Of a stretch of 36,519 nucleotides of DNA, positions 23,314 through 32,260 are shown piece after piece. The first letter of the stretch is position 1. Every line of letters begins with the position of its first letter. The stretch is taken from NCBI GenBank assembly GCA_964630905.1, contig CAZVWR010000031.1, positions 1 to 36,519 of the forward strand. The letters are read 5' to 3'. A program made the position numbers and the translations under genes. The notes under the pieces were generated by a model. It worked only from the letters and a program-made list of their open reading frames with translations. It was not told the origin of the DNA and made no database searches. The DNA is from JAGOEX01 sp964630905 (GTDB taxonomy: Bacteria; UBP6; UBA1177).

Positions 23314-24092
23314 TCTCCGCGACCGGTATTTCAAAGTTTTTCGGAAAAAAAGCGGCACTGGACAATGTCACTATTGATATTCCTGCAAGTACGGTATTTA
23401 TCCTTGTCGGACCGAATGGAGCTGGAAAGACAACACTTTTAAGAATACTCTGCAAAGAGCTCAAGCCAAACAGCGGAGTAATAAAAACAACAAACGGCGG
23501 TACTATTGCAGTTGCTGAAGAGAATAGAGATTTTTTTAAGAATTTTGATGCTGAAAACTATGCAGATATGTGGGCTTTACTTTATCCGGCCTTTGACAGA
23601 GAAAAGTTTTTCAACATGATGAAAGAATTGAAGATATCTCCCGATAAGCCTCTTGAGCAGTATTCAAAGGGGATGAAAACATGGCTTCACAATTCCCTTA
23701 TAATATCGTCAAACTCCGAAGTGATGATCTTTGACGAACCTCTGCAGCACCTTGACCCGGCGGTCAGATTGAAATTTCACTCCATTTTGCAGGAAGAAGC
23801 TTTGAAATCGAGAACTTTGATAATTAGTACCCATGAAATAGATGAATTTGATAAATATGCACTGCATCTTGCCCTGATACATAACGGCAGAATAATTATC
23901 TGTGATGAAGTTTCAAAAATAGTTTTTGAACACAGGATCATTCCCGGCACGCAAAGTGTCGCAAATATAAATGTGATCGGCCCTGTTTTCGGCGAAAAGC
24001 TTGTGAAAACAAAAGAAAACACAGGAAGACAACCTCTTTTGAAAGAAATTGCAGCCGGATACATTAACGGCTGTGACCTCGGAAGCAGCTGA
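23307..24092 (+). CDS. ABC transporter ATP-binding protein
   Basis: 261 aa. Walker A GPNGAGKT (35-42), signature YSKGMKTW (the degenerate LSKGM form seen in YtrB-like ATPases), Walker B VMIFDEP, D-loop HLDP, H-loop STHE. The Q-loop glutamine appears replaced by Glu (AVAEENRD). SD GGAGGG lies directly before the ATG. It partners the permease upstream. In relatives such operons respond to cell-envelope stress, but no regulator (GntR) is visible here. The C-terminal 50 residues are not recognised. Confidence 0.87.
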   Translation: MVISATGISKFFGKKAALDNVTIDIPASTVFILVGPNGAGKTTLLRILCKELKPNSGVIKTTNGGTIAVAEENRDFFKNFDAENYADMWALLYPAFDREKFFNMMKELKISPDKPLEQYSKGMKTWLHNSLIISSNSEVMIFDEPLQHLDPAVRLKFHSILQEEALKSRTLIISTHEIDEFDKYALHLALIHNGRIIICDEVSKIVFEHRIIPGTQSVANINVIGPVFGEKLVKTKENTGRQPLLKEIAAGYINGCDLGSS

Positions 24093-24118
24093 TTTGTTGA
24101 GTCTGACAAGCGGAATTC

Positions 24119-24147
24119 TTGACAATCCGGCGGCTTGCGGGTATATA
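24119..24147 (+). promoter_or_regulatory. tRNA-Gly promoter
   Basis: A perfect TTGACA (24119-24124), a 17-nt spacer and TATATA (24142-24147) give transcription from about 24154, 7 nt before the tRNA. CGGAATT lies just upstream of the -35, as in the promoters at 113-85 and 1150-1122. It is probably also the promoter of tamB. Confidence 0.7.
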
Positions 24148-24160
24148 TCCTACGGCTTTT

Positions 24161-24236
24161 GCGGGCGTAACTCAGTTGGTAGAGTGCCAGCTTCCCAAGC
24201 TGGATGTCGCGGGTTCGAACCCCGTCGCCCGCTCCA
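24161..24236 (+). tRNA. glyT: tRNA-Gly (anticodon CCC)
   Basis: A complete cloverleaf of 76 nt with encoded CCA. Acceptor GCGGGCG pairs with CGCCCGC; D-arm ACTC-AGTTGGTA-GAGT; anticodon stem CCAGC/GCTGG around loop TTCCCAA, giving anticodon CCC (reads GGG); variable loop ATGTC; T-arm GCGGG-TTCGAAC-CCCGT. It lies 24 nt or so after the ABC ATPase gene region and 6 nt before the tamB ATG. The gene symbol is only a label for the isoacceptor. Confidence 0.96.
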
Positions 24237-24242
24237 TTTTTT

Positions 24243-27200
24243 ATGGTTGCCGTGAACAGAATTAAATTTTTATCAATAATCCTCCTTTTTACTGTGTCGT
24301 TTCTTTTTGCGGCGAAGTTTGCTTTTTATCCCGTTTCTTCATTTTTTCTTGATATTTACGGCATCCGTTACGATTTCTCAAAAATTGATTACGAGCCGGG
24401 TTACAGGATAGTTCTCGAAGATTTTTCCTTGGACATAGACGGTCTGCTCAGTTTTAAAGCAGGCAAACTCGCTGTTTCAGCAGGGAGAAAAAGTTCGGGT
24501 TTTCTTCAAAAAGAGTATGTGCTTCACTATCTTGAGCTTATTGACGGTGATCTGACATTTGACAGCAAATGGCTTCTTGAGCCAAGTGACATCACATTTC
24601 CTGAAACTTTTCCGTTTTTTCCGCTGGAGGAAGTTTTCGTTAAAAATTTCAGCGTTTCAGCGATGATAGACGGGGAAAACGGATTTGTTGCAAAGAATAT
24701 CGACATTTCAGGTAACGGAGAATATGAAATTGAAATGCCTGACAACAGATATTTTCATCCTTCGCTGAAAGAACCGGTCGTTGTTGATCTTTATGCAAAC
24801 ATTGAAGCAAAAGATTTTTTTTATGAGATACAGAACATTGCTGTTTTATCGAAAGGAATGGTTCTTTCCGGAGAAAAAAAAGATAAAACCGGAAATCTTT
24901 CGGGCAGGATCTCAATAAATCTGAGTGAGGCAGTCGAGATATTTTCACAAACGGCAAAAGGCGAGGTTTATGCAGATTATACTCTTGATATTGCAGGGAA
25001 AGTTCCAAGAATTGATACGACGGTGACAGTGTCGGGTCTTAATTATGAAGGATTCAGACCATGGGATATTCATGCGTTTTTACAGATAACTCCTTCAACA
25101 ATGAACATAGACCGGCTCAACATGTTCCACAACGACAAGGTTTTTCTTTCGCTTGACGGAGTTTTTCCCTATAAAACCAAGGAAATCAAGGGAGTTGTGC
25201 GGCTTTACAGATTTGATCTTGATGACTGTCTGAGAAGAATGACAACAAGCGGAATAGTGAATCTCATTGTTTCAGGGAAAGCCGATTATGTCTTTTCAAC
25301 GGAAACTCTGTCGGCTGATGTCAAGACCGACCTGGTTGTAAACGAATTTGATGTGGGCAAAAAAGAGATATTAAATCTTCCCAGAGAAGTTTTTGTAACA
25401 GGAAATGTCACTGTGGGAGCGGACGGGGTCAAGCTTCACGACGGTATAGTGAAAACAAAGGATGAGACGAGTCGCCTTATTGTAAAAGATTCGTGGTTCG
25501 GTTTTGCAGACAGCATGAAATTCCACATTCCGGTCGTTGCAGGCAGCTGGATAAATCTTGAAGATGTCAACCATATAACCGGCTTTAATGTAAAAGGAAG
25601 AGGCTCTGTCGAGGCACTGGTGACCTCTTTTTACGAAAACCCGTATATCACCGGCCGTTTTTCAGGCACAGGATGCTCTTTTCACGGATTTAATTCTCAG
25701 AGCTGTACTGTTGATACGAAACTTAAGGAATTCGTTCTGAGAATAGGCATTGAAGACATCAGGCAGAACTCTATTTCATCAAAGGATTCTTTCGTTTCAC
25801 TTGATTTTAATGATGAAATATTGCCAGTCGCTTTTTTAATTAACGATGCAAAAGGTTCTTTAAAGGACGCGGCGGCTGTTTTTGATATCCAGACAGATGC
25901 TTTTTCAGGAAATGTCGCTCTTACTGCCGAAGGAGTTTATAAGAACGGTCTGTCAAAGCTGAACGCTTCATTAAAAGCTGACAATCTGAAAATTAAAGGG
26001 GTTAAGGCGGCAGATTCGTTTGTTTTCAAAATAACGGACAAAGATCCTGTATTCATTAACGGAACCGGAACTCTAAACTACGGGAAAAGTTCATTGAAGA
26101 TCGAAGGAAAAATGTCAAAGAAAGATCTTGATACAGATATTTCGGCCTCTTTCGCATCATTTTTCAAAGATGATTTTCCTTTGCCGGCGGACCTTGATTA
26201 TGAAGAACCGTTTCTTGATATAAAACTTTCAGGGATTCTTGACCACCCCGATATTTCAGCAAGGTTTGAATCCAAAGGGATCTCTTTTTCAGGTGTCAAG
26301 CTCGGAGATCTTTCTGTTTCCGCCTCTCTTACCGGAGAGAATATGGATTTTCACACAAAGGGGAAGCTCGGGGAAAGAGTGGTTTTCAGTGCTTCGATGA
26401 AAGAATTTAAGCCGGAAAGTCTTTCAGCTTCTCTTAAAGTCAAGGATTTTGTTCATAAGGTATCGGATTTCTTTGTGAAATTCTCTTTAAACGCAAAAAT
26501 GGAAGGGGAGAATATTGACGCAAGGGTGACAACTCTGATGGCGGAAAAGTCAGGGTTTTTTGTCAGAAACAACGCCCCTTTCAATATTTCCGGAAAGATG
26601 GACAACCTTGAGATTGAGAAAGCATACTTTGACGGAGAGACTGCAAACTTTTCAATTGAAGGCAGAATCCTTAATTATTCTCCGCAGATAACCGCCAAGG
26701 GAACGCTTTTCCCAAGAATGGTTGAGATCCTTTATCCCGGCGAGATCACAGGTGTTGACGGGAAATTCTATTTTGATATTGCTCTTGACGGGCAAAATAT
26801 AAAAGGCGATCTGAGGATGGTTGACGGATCTTACAGACTAAAAAATCCTCAGATCATTTTCAGCGGTTTCAACGGGTTGTTAAGTTTTGATAAAAACAGG
26901 TGGAAAATAGAGAGCTTAAGCGGGTTTGCAGGAGGAGGAAAAGTTGTTCTCAGTGGTGAAGGAAGCATGTTCCCTTTTGACAATGCAGCTTTAAAGCTCA
27001 GACTTACAAACCTGACAGGAAAATACGCTCTCACGGGAGATTTCGGTCTTTCTTCAAACCTCGACATAATCATGTTCGGTCCTGAACAGATATCGGTAAG
27101 CGGTGATATCGAGCTTAGGAATATCGTTTACAACCAGCCCCTGTCGCTGGACAGTGATTTTATAAAAATGATATCAAAGCTCGGCAGAGGAAGGGCCGGA

Positions 27201-27971
27201 GCCGAAATAGAAAAAACCCTGCCGATCGATCTGAGTCTCAGAGTTACAGGGAAAAACAACATCAGGATAAAGACAAATCTTATAGAATCAGATCTTTTCA
27301 TTGACACAAATATCACAGGAACTGCCCGGAAGCCTGAAATATCAGGGACGATACTTCTTAAAAACGGAAATATACAGTATAAGCAGAACTCTTTTCTGAT
27401 TCAGCGCGGCATCATTACTTTTGAGGACGGGAACGGTATAAATCCGTTCATTGACTTGGAATCATACAGGAATGTGACTGCAAAAGTAGTTGATGACGAA
27501 AAGGATTTCAAGATAATCATGACTGCCCGCGGCAATCCTTTTGAAGGTGAACTCGAAGTCAATTTTGACAGCATTCCGCAGCTTGATCAGCAGCAGCTTG
27601 TCTCTCTTCTTCTCTGGGGGAATATCGGTGATTCGTTCTCAGGCGACATTGCGATAGCCGCAGTGACCGATATAATGGGAATAACGACACAGGTGAGGAA
27701 GAATTTCAATCTTACAAAGTTCGAACTGATCCCGAAATATTCTGAATTTGATGACAAGACTGTTTTAAAACTTGTCGCCGAAAAGGAGATATACAGAAAT
27801 CTGTTCCTTTCTCTTGAGTCAAATCCTTCGGACACCACTGACCAGATAATTGAAATAAAATATAAGACAAAAAGTCTTGAAACAATTCTCGGATGGAAGA
27901 ACAAGGACCGGCTTGAGAGCAGTTTCGGAGCCATAGGATTTGATTTCCGGCTGGAGTATTATTTTGAATAA
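24243..27971 (+). CDS. tamB: TamB, translocation and assembly module protein
   Basis: 1242 aa. One N-terminal membrane anchor (FLSIILLFTVSFLFAAKF) precedes a very long repetitive beta-strand region (AsmA/TamB-type groove) and the conserved DUF490 C-terminus: FLIQRGIITFEDGNGINPFIDL, IIMTARGNPFEG, LDQQQLVSLLLWGNI. It spans the periplasm and works with TamA in outer-membrane protein insertion and/or phospholipid transport to the outer membrane. The ATG at 24243 (or GTG at 24252) has no SD; the 6 nt between it and the tRNA end are T-rich. A longer frame from 24204 would lie inside the tRNA and is rejected. It overlaps TamA by 8 nt. Confidence 0.9.
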   Translation: MVAVNRIKFLSIILLFTVSFLFAAKFAFYPVSSFFLDIYGIRYDFSKIDYEPGYRIVLEDFSLDIDGLLSFKAGKLAVSAGRKSSGFLQKEYVLHYLELIDGDLTFDSKWLLEPSDITFPETFPFFPLEEVFVKNFSVSAMIDGENGFVAKNIDISGNGEYEIEMPDNRYFHPSLKEPVVVDLYANIEAKDFFYEIQNIAVLSKGMVLSGEKKDKTGNLSGRISINLSEAVEIFSQTAKGEVYADYTLDIAGKVPRIDTTVTVSGLNYEGFRPWDIHAFLQITPSTMNIDRLNMFHNDKVFLSLDGVFPYKTKEIKGVVRLYRFDLDDCLRRMTTSGIVNLIVSGKADYVFSTETLSADVKTDLVVNEFDVGKKEILNLPREVFVTGNVTVGADGVKLHDGIVKTKDETSRLIVKDSWFGFADSMKFHIPVVAGSWINLEDVNHITGFNVKGRGSVEALVTSFYENPYITGRFSGTGCSFHGFNSQSCTVDTKLKEFVLRIGIEDIRQNSISSKDSFVSLDFNDEILPVAFLINDAKGSLKDAAAVFDIQTDAFSGNVALTAEGVYKNGLSKLNASLKADNLKIKGVKAADSFVFKITDKDPVFINGTGTLNYGKSSLKIEGKMSKKDLDTDISASFASFFKDDFPLPADLDYEEPFLDIKLSGILDHPDISARFESKGISFSGVKLGDLSVSASLTGENMDFHTKGKLGERVVFSASMKEFKPESLSASLKVKDFVHKVSDFFVKFSLNAKMEGENIDARVTTLMAEKSGFFVRNNAPFNISGKMDNLEIEKAYFDGETANFSIEGRILNYSPQITAKGTLFPRMVEILYPGEITGVDGKFYFDIALDGQNIKGDLRMVDGSYRLKNPQIIFSGFNGLLSFDKNRWKIESLSGFAGGGKVVLSGEGSMFPFDNAALKLRLTNLTGKYALTGDFGLSSNLDIIMFGPEQISVSGDIELRNIVYNQPLSLDSDFIKMISKLGRGRAGAEIEKTLPIDLSLRVTGKNNIRIKTNLIESDLFIDTNITGTARKPEISGTILLKNGNIQYKQNSFLIQRGIITFEDGNGINPFIDLESYRNVTAKVVDDEKDFKIIMTARGNPFEGELEVNFDSIPQLDQQQLVSLLLWGNIGDSFSGDIAIAAVTDIMGITTQVRKNFNLTKFELIPKYSEFDDKTVLKLVAEKEIYRNLFLSLESNPSDTTDQIIEIKYKTKSLETILGWKNKDRLESSFGAIGFDFRLEYYFE

Positions 27972-30894
27972 GCGTTTAATATTATTATTCATATTTGTGT
28001 TTTTCGCCATATGTAAAATAAGTGCTCAGGAGATGATCTCAACGGTAGTCTGGGACAGTCCGCTTGAAAAAGAGCCGTTTGTCAGGCTGATAAAGGTTAA
28101 AGAAGGAGACGAGTTTTCAATAAAGAACATCAGAAGAACGGTCAAGCTTCTCTATGCAACAAAAAAATTCGAGCAGATAGCGGTAATGCTTGAAAAGGAA
28201 AAAAATGGTGTAAAGATTATATTGAAAAGTTCTCCCCAGCTCATAATCACCGACATCAGCATAAAGGGCAACTCAAAATTTTCTGACAGAGAGCTCAAGC
28301 TTGCTTCGGGAACCGGGAAGAACACATATTTTTTCACAAGTGATCTTGAAAGGATAAGAGAAGAGATCATCTATTTTTACAGAGAGAACGGATTTTTCAA
28401 CGCCCTTGTGAATGTCGCAACTGAAAAGACCGGCGAAAATTCAATTTCACTCAAAATTCAGATCGTTGAAGGGGTGCAGGAGAAAATAAGAGAGATCAAC
28501 CTTTCCGGAGCGATGTTCAAAGTTGAAAAGAGAAAGCTTGAATATGAACTCGCGACGGCTTTTAAAGGCAACCCAAATACTGACAAGAACATCAATGATA
28601 TCAATGAGTTTATTGTTACATATTTTAAAGACAAAGGGCATCTCGATGTTAATGTCAATACCGACCGTCTACCGGGCGGGAAAGTAAGTTTTTCAATAAA
28701 TAAGGGTCTTTTGTACATTCTTGACATAACAGGGGACAAATCTTTTTCACCGGATACTTTGAAAACAATAATAACAGGGTTGAGCAACTATCATTTTGAC
28801 CCTGAAGGGATAAAAAGAAAACTTCTTATTTTTTATCAGGCATACGGCTTTCCTGATGCCGTTATCGATGTAGATATAAGCGATCTGTCACTGAGAAAAA
28901 ATGATCAGACCAGAACCATATCGGTAAACATCGACGAAGGGGAGAGAAGATTCATTAATGACATTGTTTTTACCGGCGGCTCAAGTTTTAACAGAAATGT
29001 TGTTGTCAACCGTCTTAAGGATTTCATTGAAAAGAAAATAGAAGAGGAGAATTTTCCGCAGATAAAAATAACCCGTTCCCAGACCGGCGGAGGGTATAAA
29101 GATACAGATAACGAAAGGGTCAAGGCTCTGAAAAGAAGCAAGAAAGACAAAGTAATGCTTCCCGATTCTCCTCTGGGCATACCGAAAGCGTATCTTGACG
29201 ACATAAAAGAGATCGTTGAAAAGGTGTATCTTAACGAAGGATACCGGGATGTTTCGGTGTTAAGTGCTGAGATCGTTGACAATTCTGAGGGACTTTATCT
29301 TCTTGTCGGGGTCAAGGAAAACACAAGGTTCATGCTCACAGGGGTTACCGCTACAACGGGAGACTCGAGTCTTGACAGAATAATGAAAAAAAAGATCCTT
29401 CTACCCAAAGCGATCCCTTTTAATGAAAATATCGTCGAAGCATACCGCAAAAGGATAAAAGAGTTTCTTTCTTCAAAAGGGTATATTTTTGCACATATTA
29501 CACATGATCTTGAATATGACGGGGAGAAAATTCTGCTTAAGTTCAAAGCGGAATATCTTTTTCCTGTAAAAATTACTGAAGTAGTGATCGCCGGAAACTT
29601 CATTACCAAGGAGTGGGCTGTAAAAGGGGCGTTAAGGATAAGACCGGGAGATACGCTCAAAGGTGATACTTTCCAGTACAGAAGAAGAGACCTCCTTCAG
29701 ACGGGAATGTACCAGTCTGTCATGATAAACTTTATCGATCCTGAATTTCCATCGGAAGAAAAGGATGTTGTGGTGGTAGTAAGTGAAGTTGAAAGGTTTA
29801 AAATTTCTCCCGGAATAGGAATAAGCAGTGATGAAGGTGGAAGAATATTCGGTTCAGCAGAATGGAGAAATTTCGGTGGATCTGGATTTTCAACCAAGTT
29901 CAGTTTTAAAATTTCAAGAAAGATAGAACTTTTCATGGGAGATGGGTTCAAAAAGTATTATTCAAGTGATTTCACACTGTTTGAGCAGTTTGAAAGAAAA
30001 TTCAATCTTGCATTTCTTTTTCCTGATCTTTATCTTCCGTTCCTTCCCCTTTCCGCACAGGTCGAGGCGTTTCACATTCACGACATCAGAAGTAATGCAG
30101 GGCTTCCTTACATGATCGACAAGAACGGTATGTACTTCAGTTTTTTCAGAAGGTTCAGCAACAATTATTTTCTTTCTACAGGTGTTGAAGTCGCATATCA
30201 GAATGAAAGAGATCACGAACTGGATGACGCCGGTGATGTTTATTATAACAACATTGAAAGACTGGTCATTTCTCCTGAATTCAGAGGTTATATCGATTTC
30301 AGGGATTCGCTTTTCTTTCCGACAAAGGGATACAAGACCTTTTTCAAATACGCCAACAAGACATCTGTTTATGGAGAGGCGACAAGCATTTCCTATTTTG
30401 AGAACAGTCTTTCTCTTTATATTCCTTTGCGTTACAGAATTAACTTCGCCGGAGAACTGGAACCTAAAGATACACTGATATACCACGCTTTCATTGAAAC
30501 CGCTTTTCTTATCCAGCATTCCGGTGATCTTACTTCTGACGATGTACTTAAACTCGGCGGCAACACAACTATCAGAGGTTTTTTCAATGATGAACTTCAG
30601 CCCAATGACCTTGAAGATGGAAAATCGGCTGAAGGAAGATACTCTTTTGTGATGAGGAACGAACTCAGGTTCAAACTCATTGAAAGTTTTTATCTTATAT
30701 CATTTTTTGACATGGGAAATCTCTGGCAGAAACTGGGCAATATCGGTGATGGTTCGCTTTTCAGATATACTGCCGGCGGCGGATTGACTTATGCCTCTCC
30801 CATCGGAGCACTCACAGCACAGGTCGGGTTTAACATAAGACCAAGAGAAAACGAAGGGATCTGGGCATTCCATATATATCTATCGACTTTTTAA
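27964..30894 (+). CDS. tamA: TamA/BamA-like Omp85 outer-membrane protein with many POTRA domains
   Basis: 976 aa. The start is TTG at 27964, with GGAG 7 nt upstream, giving NKRLILLFIFVFFAICKISA as signal peptide. Residues about 22-605 hold a run of POTRA domains, about seven by length (ITDISIKGNSKFSDREL, ILDITGDKSFSPDTLK, FINDIVFTGGSSFNRNVV, ITEVVIAGNFITKEW). Residues about 609-976 form the 16-strand barrel: SPGIGISSDEGGRIFGSAEW, LGGNTTIRGF, ending IYLSTF with terminal Phe. E. coli TamA has three POTRAs in 577 aa, so this one is long. A lysine-rich insert of about 40 residues (372-412: ERVKALKRSKKDK) interrupts a POTRA. Operon with TamB. Confidence 0.88.
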   Translation: MNKRLILLFIFVFFAICKISAQEMISTVVWDSPLEKEPFVRLIKVKEGDEFSIKNIRRTVKLLYATKKFEQIAVMLEKEKNGVKIILKSSPQLIITDISIKGNSKFSDRELKLASGTGKNTYFFTSDLERIREEIIYFYRENGFFNALVNVATEKTGENSISLKIQIVEGVQEKIREINLSGAMFKVEKRKLEYELATAFKGNPNTDKNINDINEFIVTYFKDKGHLDVNVNTDRLPGGKVSFSINKGLLYILDITGDKSFSPDTLKTIITGLSNYHFDPEGIKRKLLIFYQAYGFPDAVIDVDISDLSLRKNDQTRTISVNIDEGERRFINDIVFTGGSSFNRNVVVNRLKDFIEKKIEEENFPQIKITRSQTGGGYKDTDNERVKALKRSKKDKVMLPDSPLGIPKAYLDDIKEIVEKVYLNEGYRDVSVLSAEIVDNSEGLYLLVGVKENTRFMLTGVTATTGDSSLDRIMKKKILLPKAIPFNENIVEAYRKRIKEFLSSKGYIFAHITHDLEYDGEKILLKFKAEYLFPVKITEVVIAGNFITKEWAVKGALRIRPGDTLKGDTFQYRRRDLLQTGMYQSVMINFIDPEFPSEEKDVVVVVSEVERFKISPGIGISSDEGGRIFGSAEWRNFGGSGFSTKFSFKISRKIELFMGDGFKKYYSSDFTLFEQFERKFNLAFLFPDLYLPFLPLSAQVEAFHIHDIRSNAGLPYMIDKNGMYFSFFRRFSNNYFLSTGVEVAYQNERDHELDDAGDVYYNNIERLVISPEFRGYIDFRDSLFFPTKGYKTFFKYANKTSVYGEATSISYFENSLSLYIPLRYRINFAGELEPKDTLIYHAFIETAFLIQHSGDLTSDDVLKLGGNTTIRGFFNDELQPNDLEDGKSAEGRYSFVMRNELRFKLIESFYLISFFDMGNLWQKLGNIGDGSLFRYTAGGGLTYASPIGALTAQVGFNIRPRENEGIWAFHIYLSTF

Positions 30895-30907
30895 GAAATT
30901 CTCAAAA

Positions 30908-30923
30908 TTCGGTTATAATCGAA
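30908..30923. promoter_or_regulatory. Operator-like repeat, copy 1 (TTCGGTTATAATCGAA)
   Basis: A near-palindrome: TTCGGTTA against the reverse complement TTCGATTA of its right half (7 of 8). It contains TATAAT (30914-30919), so a bound protein would cover a -10. It lies 14 nt after the tamA stop. Confidence 0.7.
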
Positions 30924-30931
30924 AAAAGCAC

Positions 30932-30959
30932 TTTACAAACAAACAATTTCGGTTATAAT
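30932..30959 (+). promoter_or_regulatory. Promoter of the DUF4143 ATPase gene
   Basis: TTTACA (30932-30937), a 16-nt spacer and TATAAT (30954-30959), with the -10 inside operator copy 2. Transcription would start near 30966, leaving a 29-nt leader with SD GGAG at 30984-30987. Confidence 0.6.
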
Positions 30960-30963
30960 CGAA
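30948..30963. promoter_or_regulatory. Operator-like repeat, copy 2
   Basis: Identical to copy 1 over 16 bp, exactly 40 bp downstream. Its TATAAT (30954-30959) with TTTACA (30932-30937, 5/6 to the -35 consensus) and a 16-nt spacer makes the best promoter for the ATPase gene. Confidence 0.75.
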
Positions 30964-30987
30964 ATTATTACTGTTTTTAGTGTGGAG

Positions 30988-31003
30988 TTCGGTTATGTTC
31001 GAT
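30988..31003. promoter_or_regulatory. Operator-like repeat, copy 3, over the start codon
   Basis: TTCGGTTATGTTCGAT, 13 of 16 identical to copies 1 and 2, again exactly 40 bp further on. It spans the gap after the SD and the ATG (30995) of the ATPase gene, so it could act on DNA or on the message. Confidence 0.55.
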
Positions 31004-32260
31004 ATTTTGAAAAAGTACAATTTCTGGGATGGACAGAAAATTCCGTGCGGTTTTTTTCGCAATTCATATTTTGATCAGATCAGATCCATGACCGGCAATA
31101 AACTTGTTAAGGTAATTCTCGGACAGAGAAGGTCGGGGAAAAGTTTTCTGCTCAGAATGATAATGCAACATCTAATTGATTCCGGTGTAAGCGCAAACAA
31201 TATTTTGTATATCAATAAGGAATTTGATGAGTTAAACGAGATTTCAGACAACATTTCCCTTCTTAAAGCGGTCAATGAATATATCGAAAAAATGAAACCA
31301 ATGGGAAAAATATATCTTTTTCTTGATGAAGTTCAGGAGATTGACAGTTGGGAAAAAGCGGTTAACTCATTTGCTCAGAACTATGTTACTGAATTTGAGG
31401 TTTTCATTACCGGATCAAACGCCCACATGCTTTCCGGTGAGCTTGCAACCTATCTAAGCGGCAGATACATTACCATAAATGTTTATCCTTTCAGTTTTGA
31501 AGAGTTCTGTGATTCCAAAAACATTTCAAAAGATAAAACTTCATTTATGGAATATATGAAAACCGGAGGGATTCCTGAGATAATTTTTCTAAACAATTAT
31601 GACAATCAGCTTAACTATATGAAAGTGCTGAGAGATTCTATAATTTTAAGAGATGTCATTACAAGATACAATGTCAGAGATGCTTATCTTCTTGACAGAA
31701 TTTATGCTTTTACTGCCGATTCGATAGGGAGCTTCACTTCAGTAAATTCTCTTGCAAATTATATGAAATCAAACGGTTACAGCGGAAACATTGAAACAGT
31801 CGGAAGCTATCTCGGTTATCTTGAGAATGCATTCCTTATTCACAAATCGGTCAGGTTTGACATAAAAGGAAAAAAGATGTTCAGCAGAGAAAAGAAATAT
31901 TATCTCAACGATGTGGGGTTCCGTTCCTTTTTCTCCTCCTCATTTGATTCTGCAATAGGCAAATACCTTGAAAATATTATATTTATTTCACTTCTTAGAA
32001 ACGGATACAGCGTCTATACCGGCACAATAAACGGCAGTGAAATCGACTTCATCGCAGAGAAAAACGGAGAAAAGCAGTATATTCAGGTGACATATCTTTT
32101 AAGCAGTGACGAAATCATAAACCGCGAATTCGGCAACCTTGAAATGATAAACGACAATTATCCCAAAACAGTAGTCTCACTTGACGAAATGAGCTTCGGC
32201 AACAGAAACGGAATCAGGCACATGACCGCCTGGGAATTTGAAAAGGAGTTAGGGAAGTGA
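30995..32260 (+). CDS. AAA_14/DUF4143 family ATPase
   Basis: 421 aa. Walker A GQRRSGKS (43-50), Walker B IYLFLDEVQEI (about 107), sensor VFITGSNAHML, then AYPFSFEEF-like VYPFSFEEFCD that marks the DUF4143 family. The C-terminal DUF4143 domain ends in a nuclease-fold-like segment EIDFIAEKNGEKQYIQVTY, where the usual catalytic (D/E)xK is QVT. Function of the family is unknown; copies are often scattered and mobile. Start at ATG 30995 with GGAG 7 nt upstream; an in-frame GTG at 30980 lacks an SD. It is preceded by three spaced operator-like repeats, suggesting tight autoregulation. Confidence 0.85.
   Translation: MFDILKKYNFWDGQKIPCGFFRNSYFDQIRSMTGNKLVKVILGQRRSGKSFLLRMIMQHLIDSGVSANNILYINKEFDELNEISDNISLLKAVNEYIEKMKPMGKIYLFLDEVQEIDSWEKAVNSFAQNYVTEFEVFITGSNAHMLSGELATYLSGRYITINVYPFSFEEFCDSKNISKDKTSFMEYMKTGGIPEIIFLNNYDNQLNYMKVLRDSIILRDVITRYNVRDAYLLDRIYAFTADSIGSFTSVNSLANYMKSNGYSGNIETVGSYLGYLENAFLIHKSVRFDIKGKKMFSREKKYYLNDVGFRSFFSSSFDSAIGKYLENIIFISLLRNGYSVYTGTINGSEIDFIAEKNGEKQYIQVTYLLSSDEIINREFGNLEMINDNYPKTVVSLDEMSFGNRNGIRHMTAWEFEKELGK

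Noticed and set aside
24204..24242. Upstream start for tamB inside the tRNA
   Set aside because: It would translate the T-arm of an intact tRNA-Gly; the hydrophobic anchor begins at the ATG 24243.
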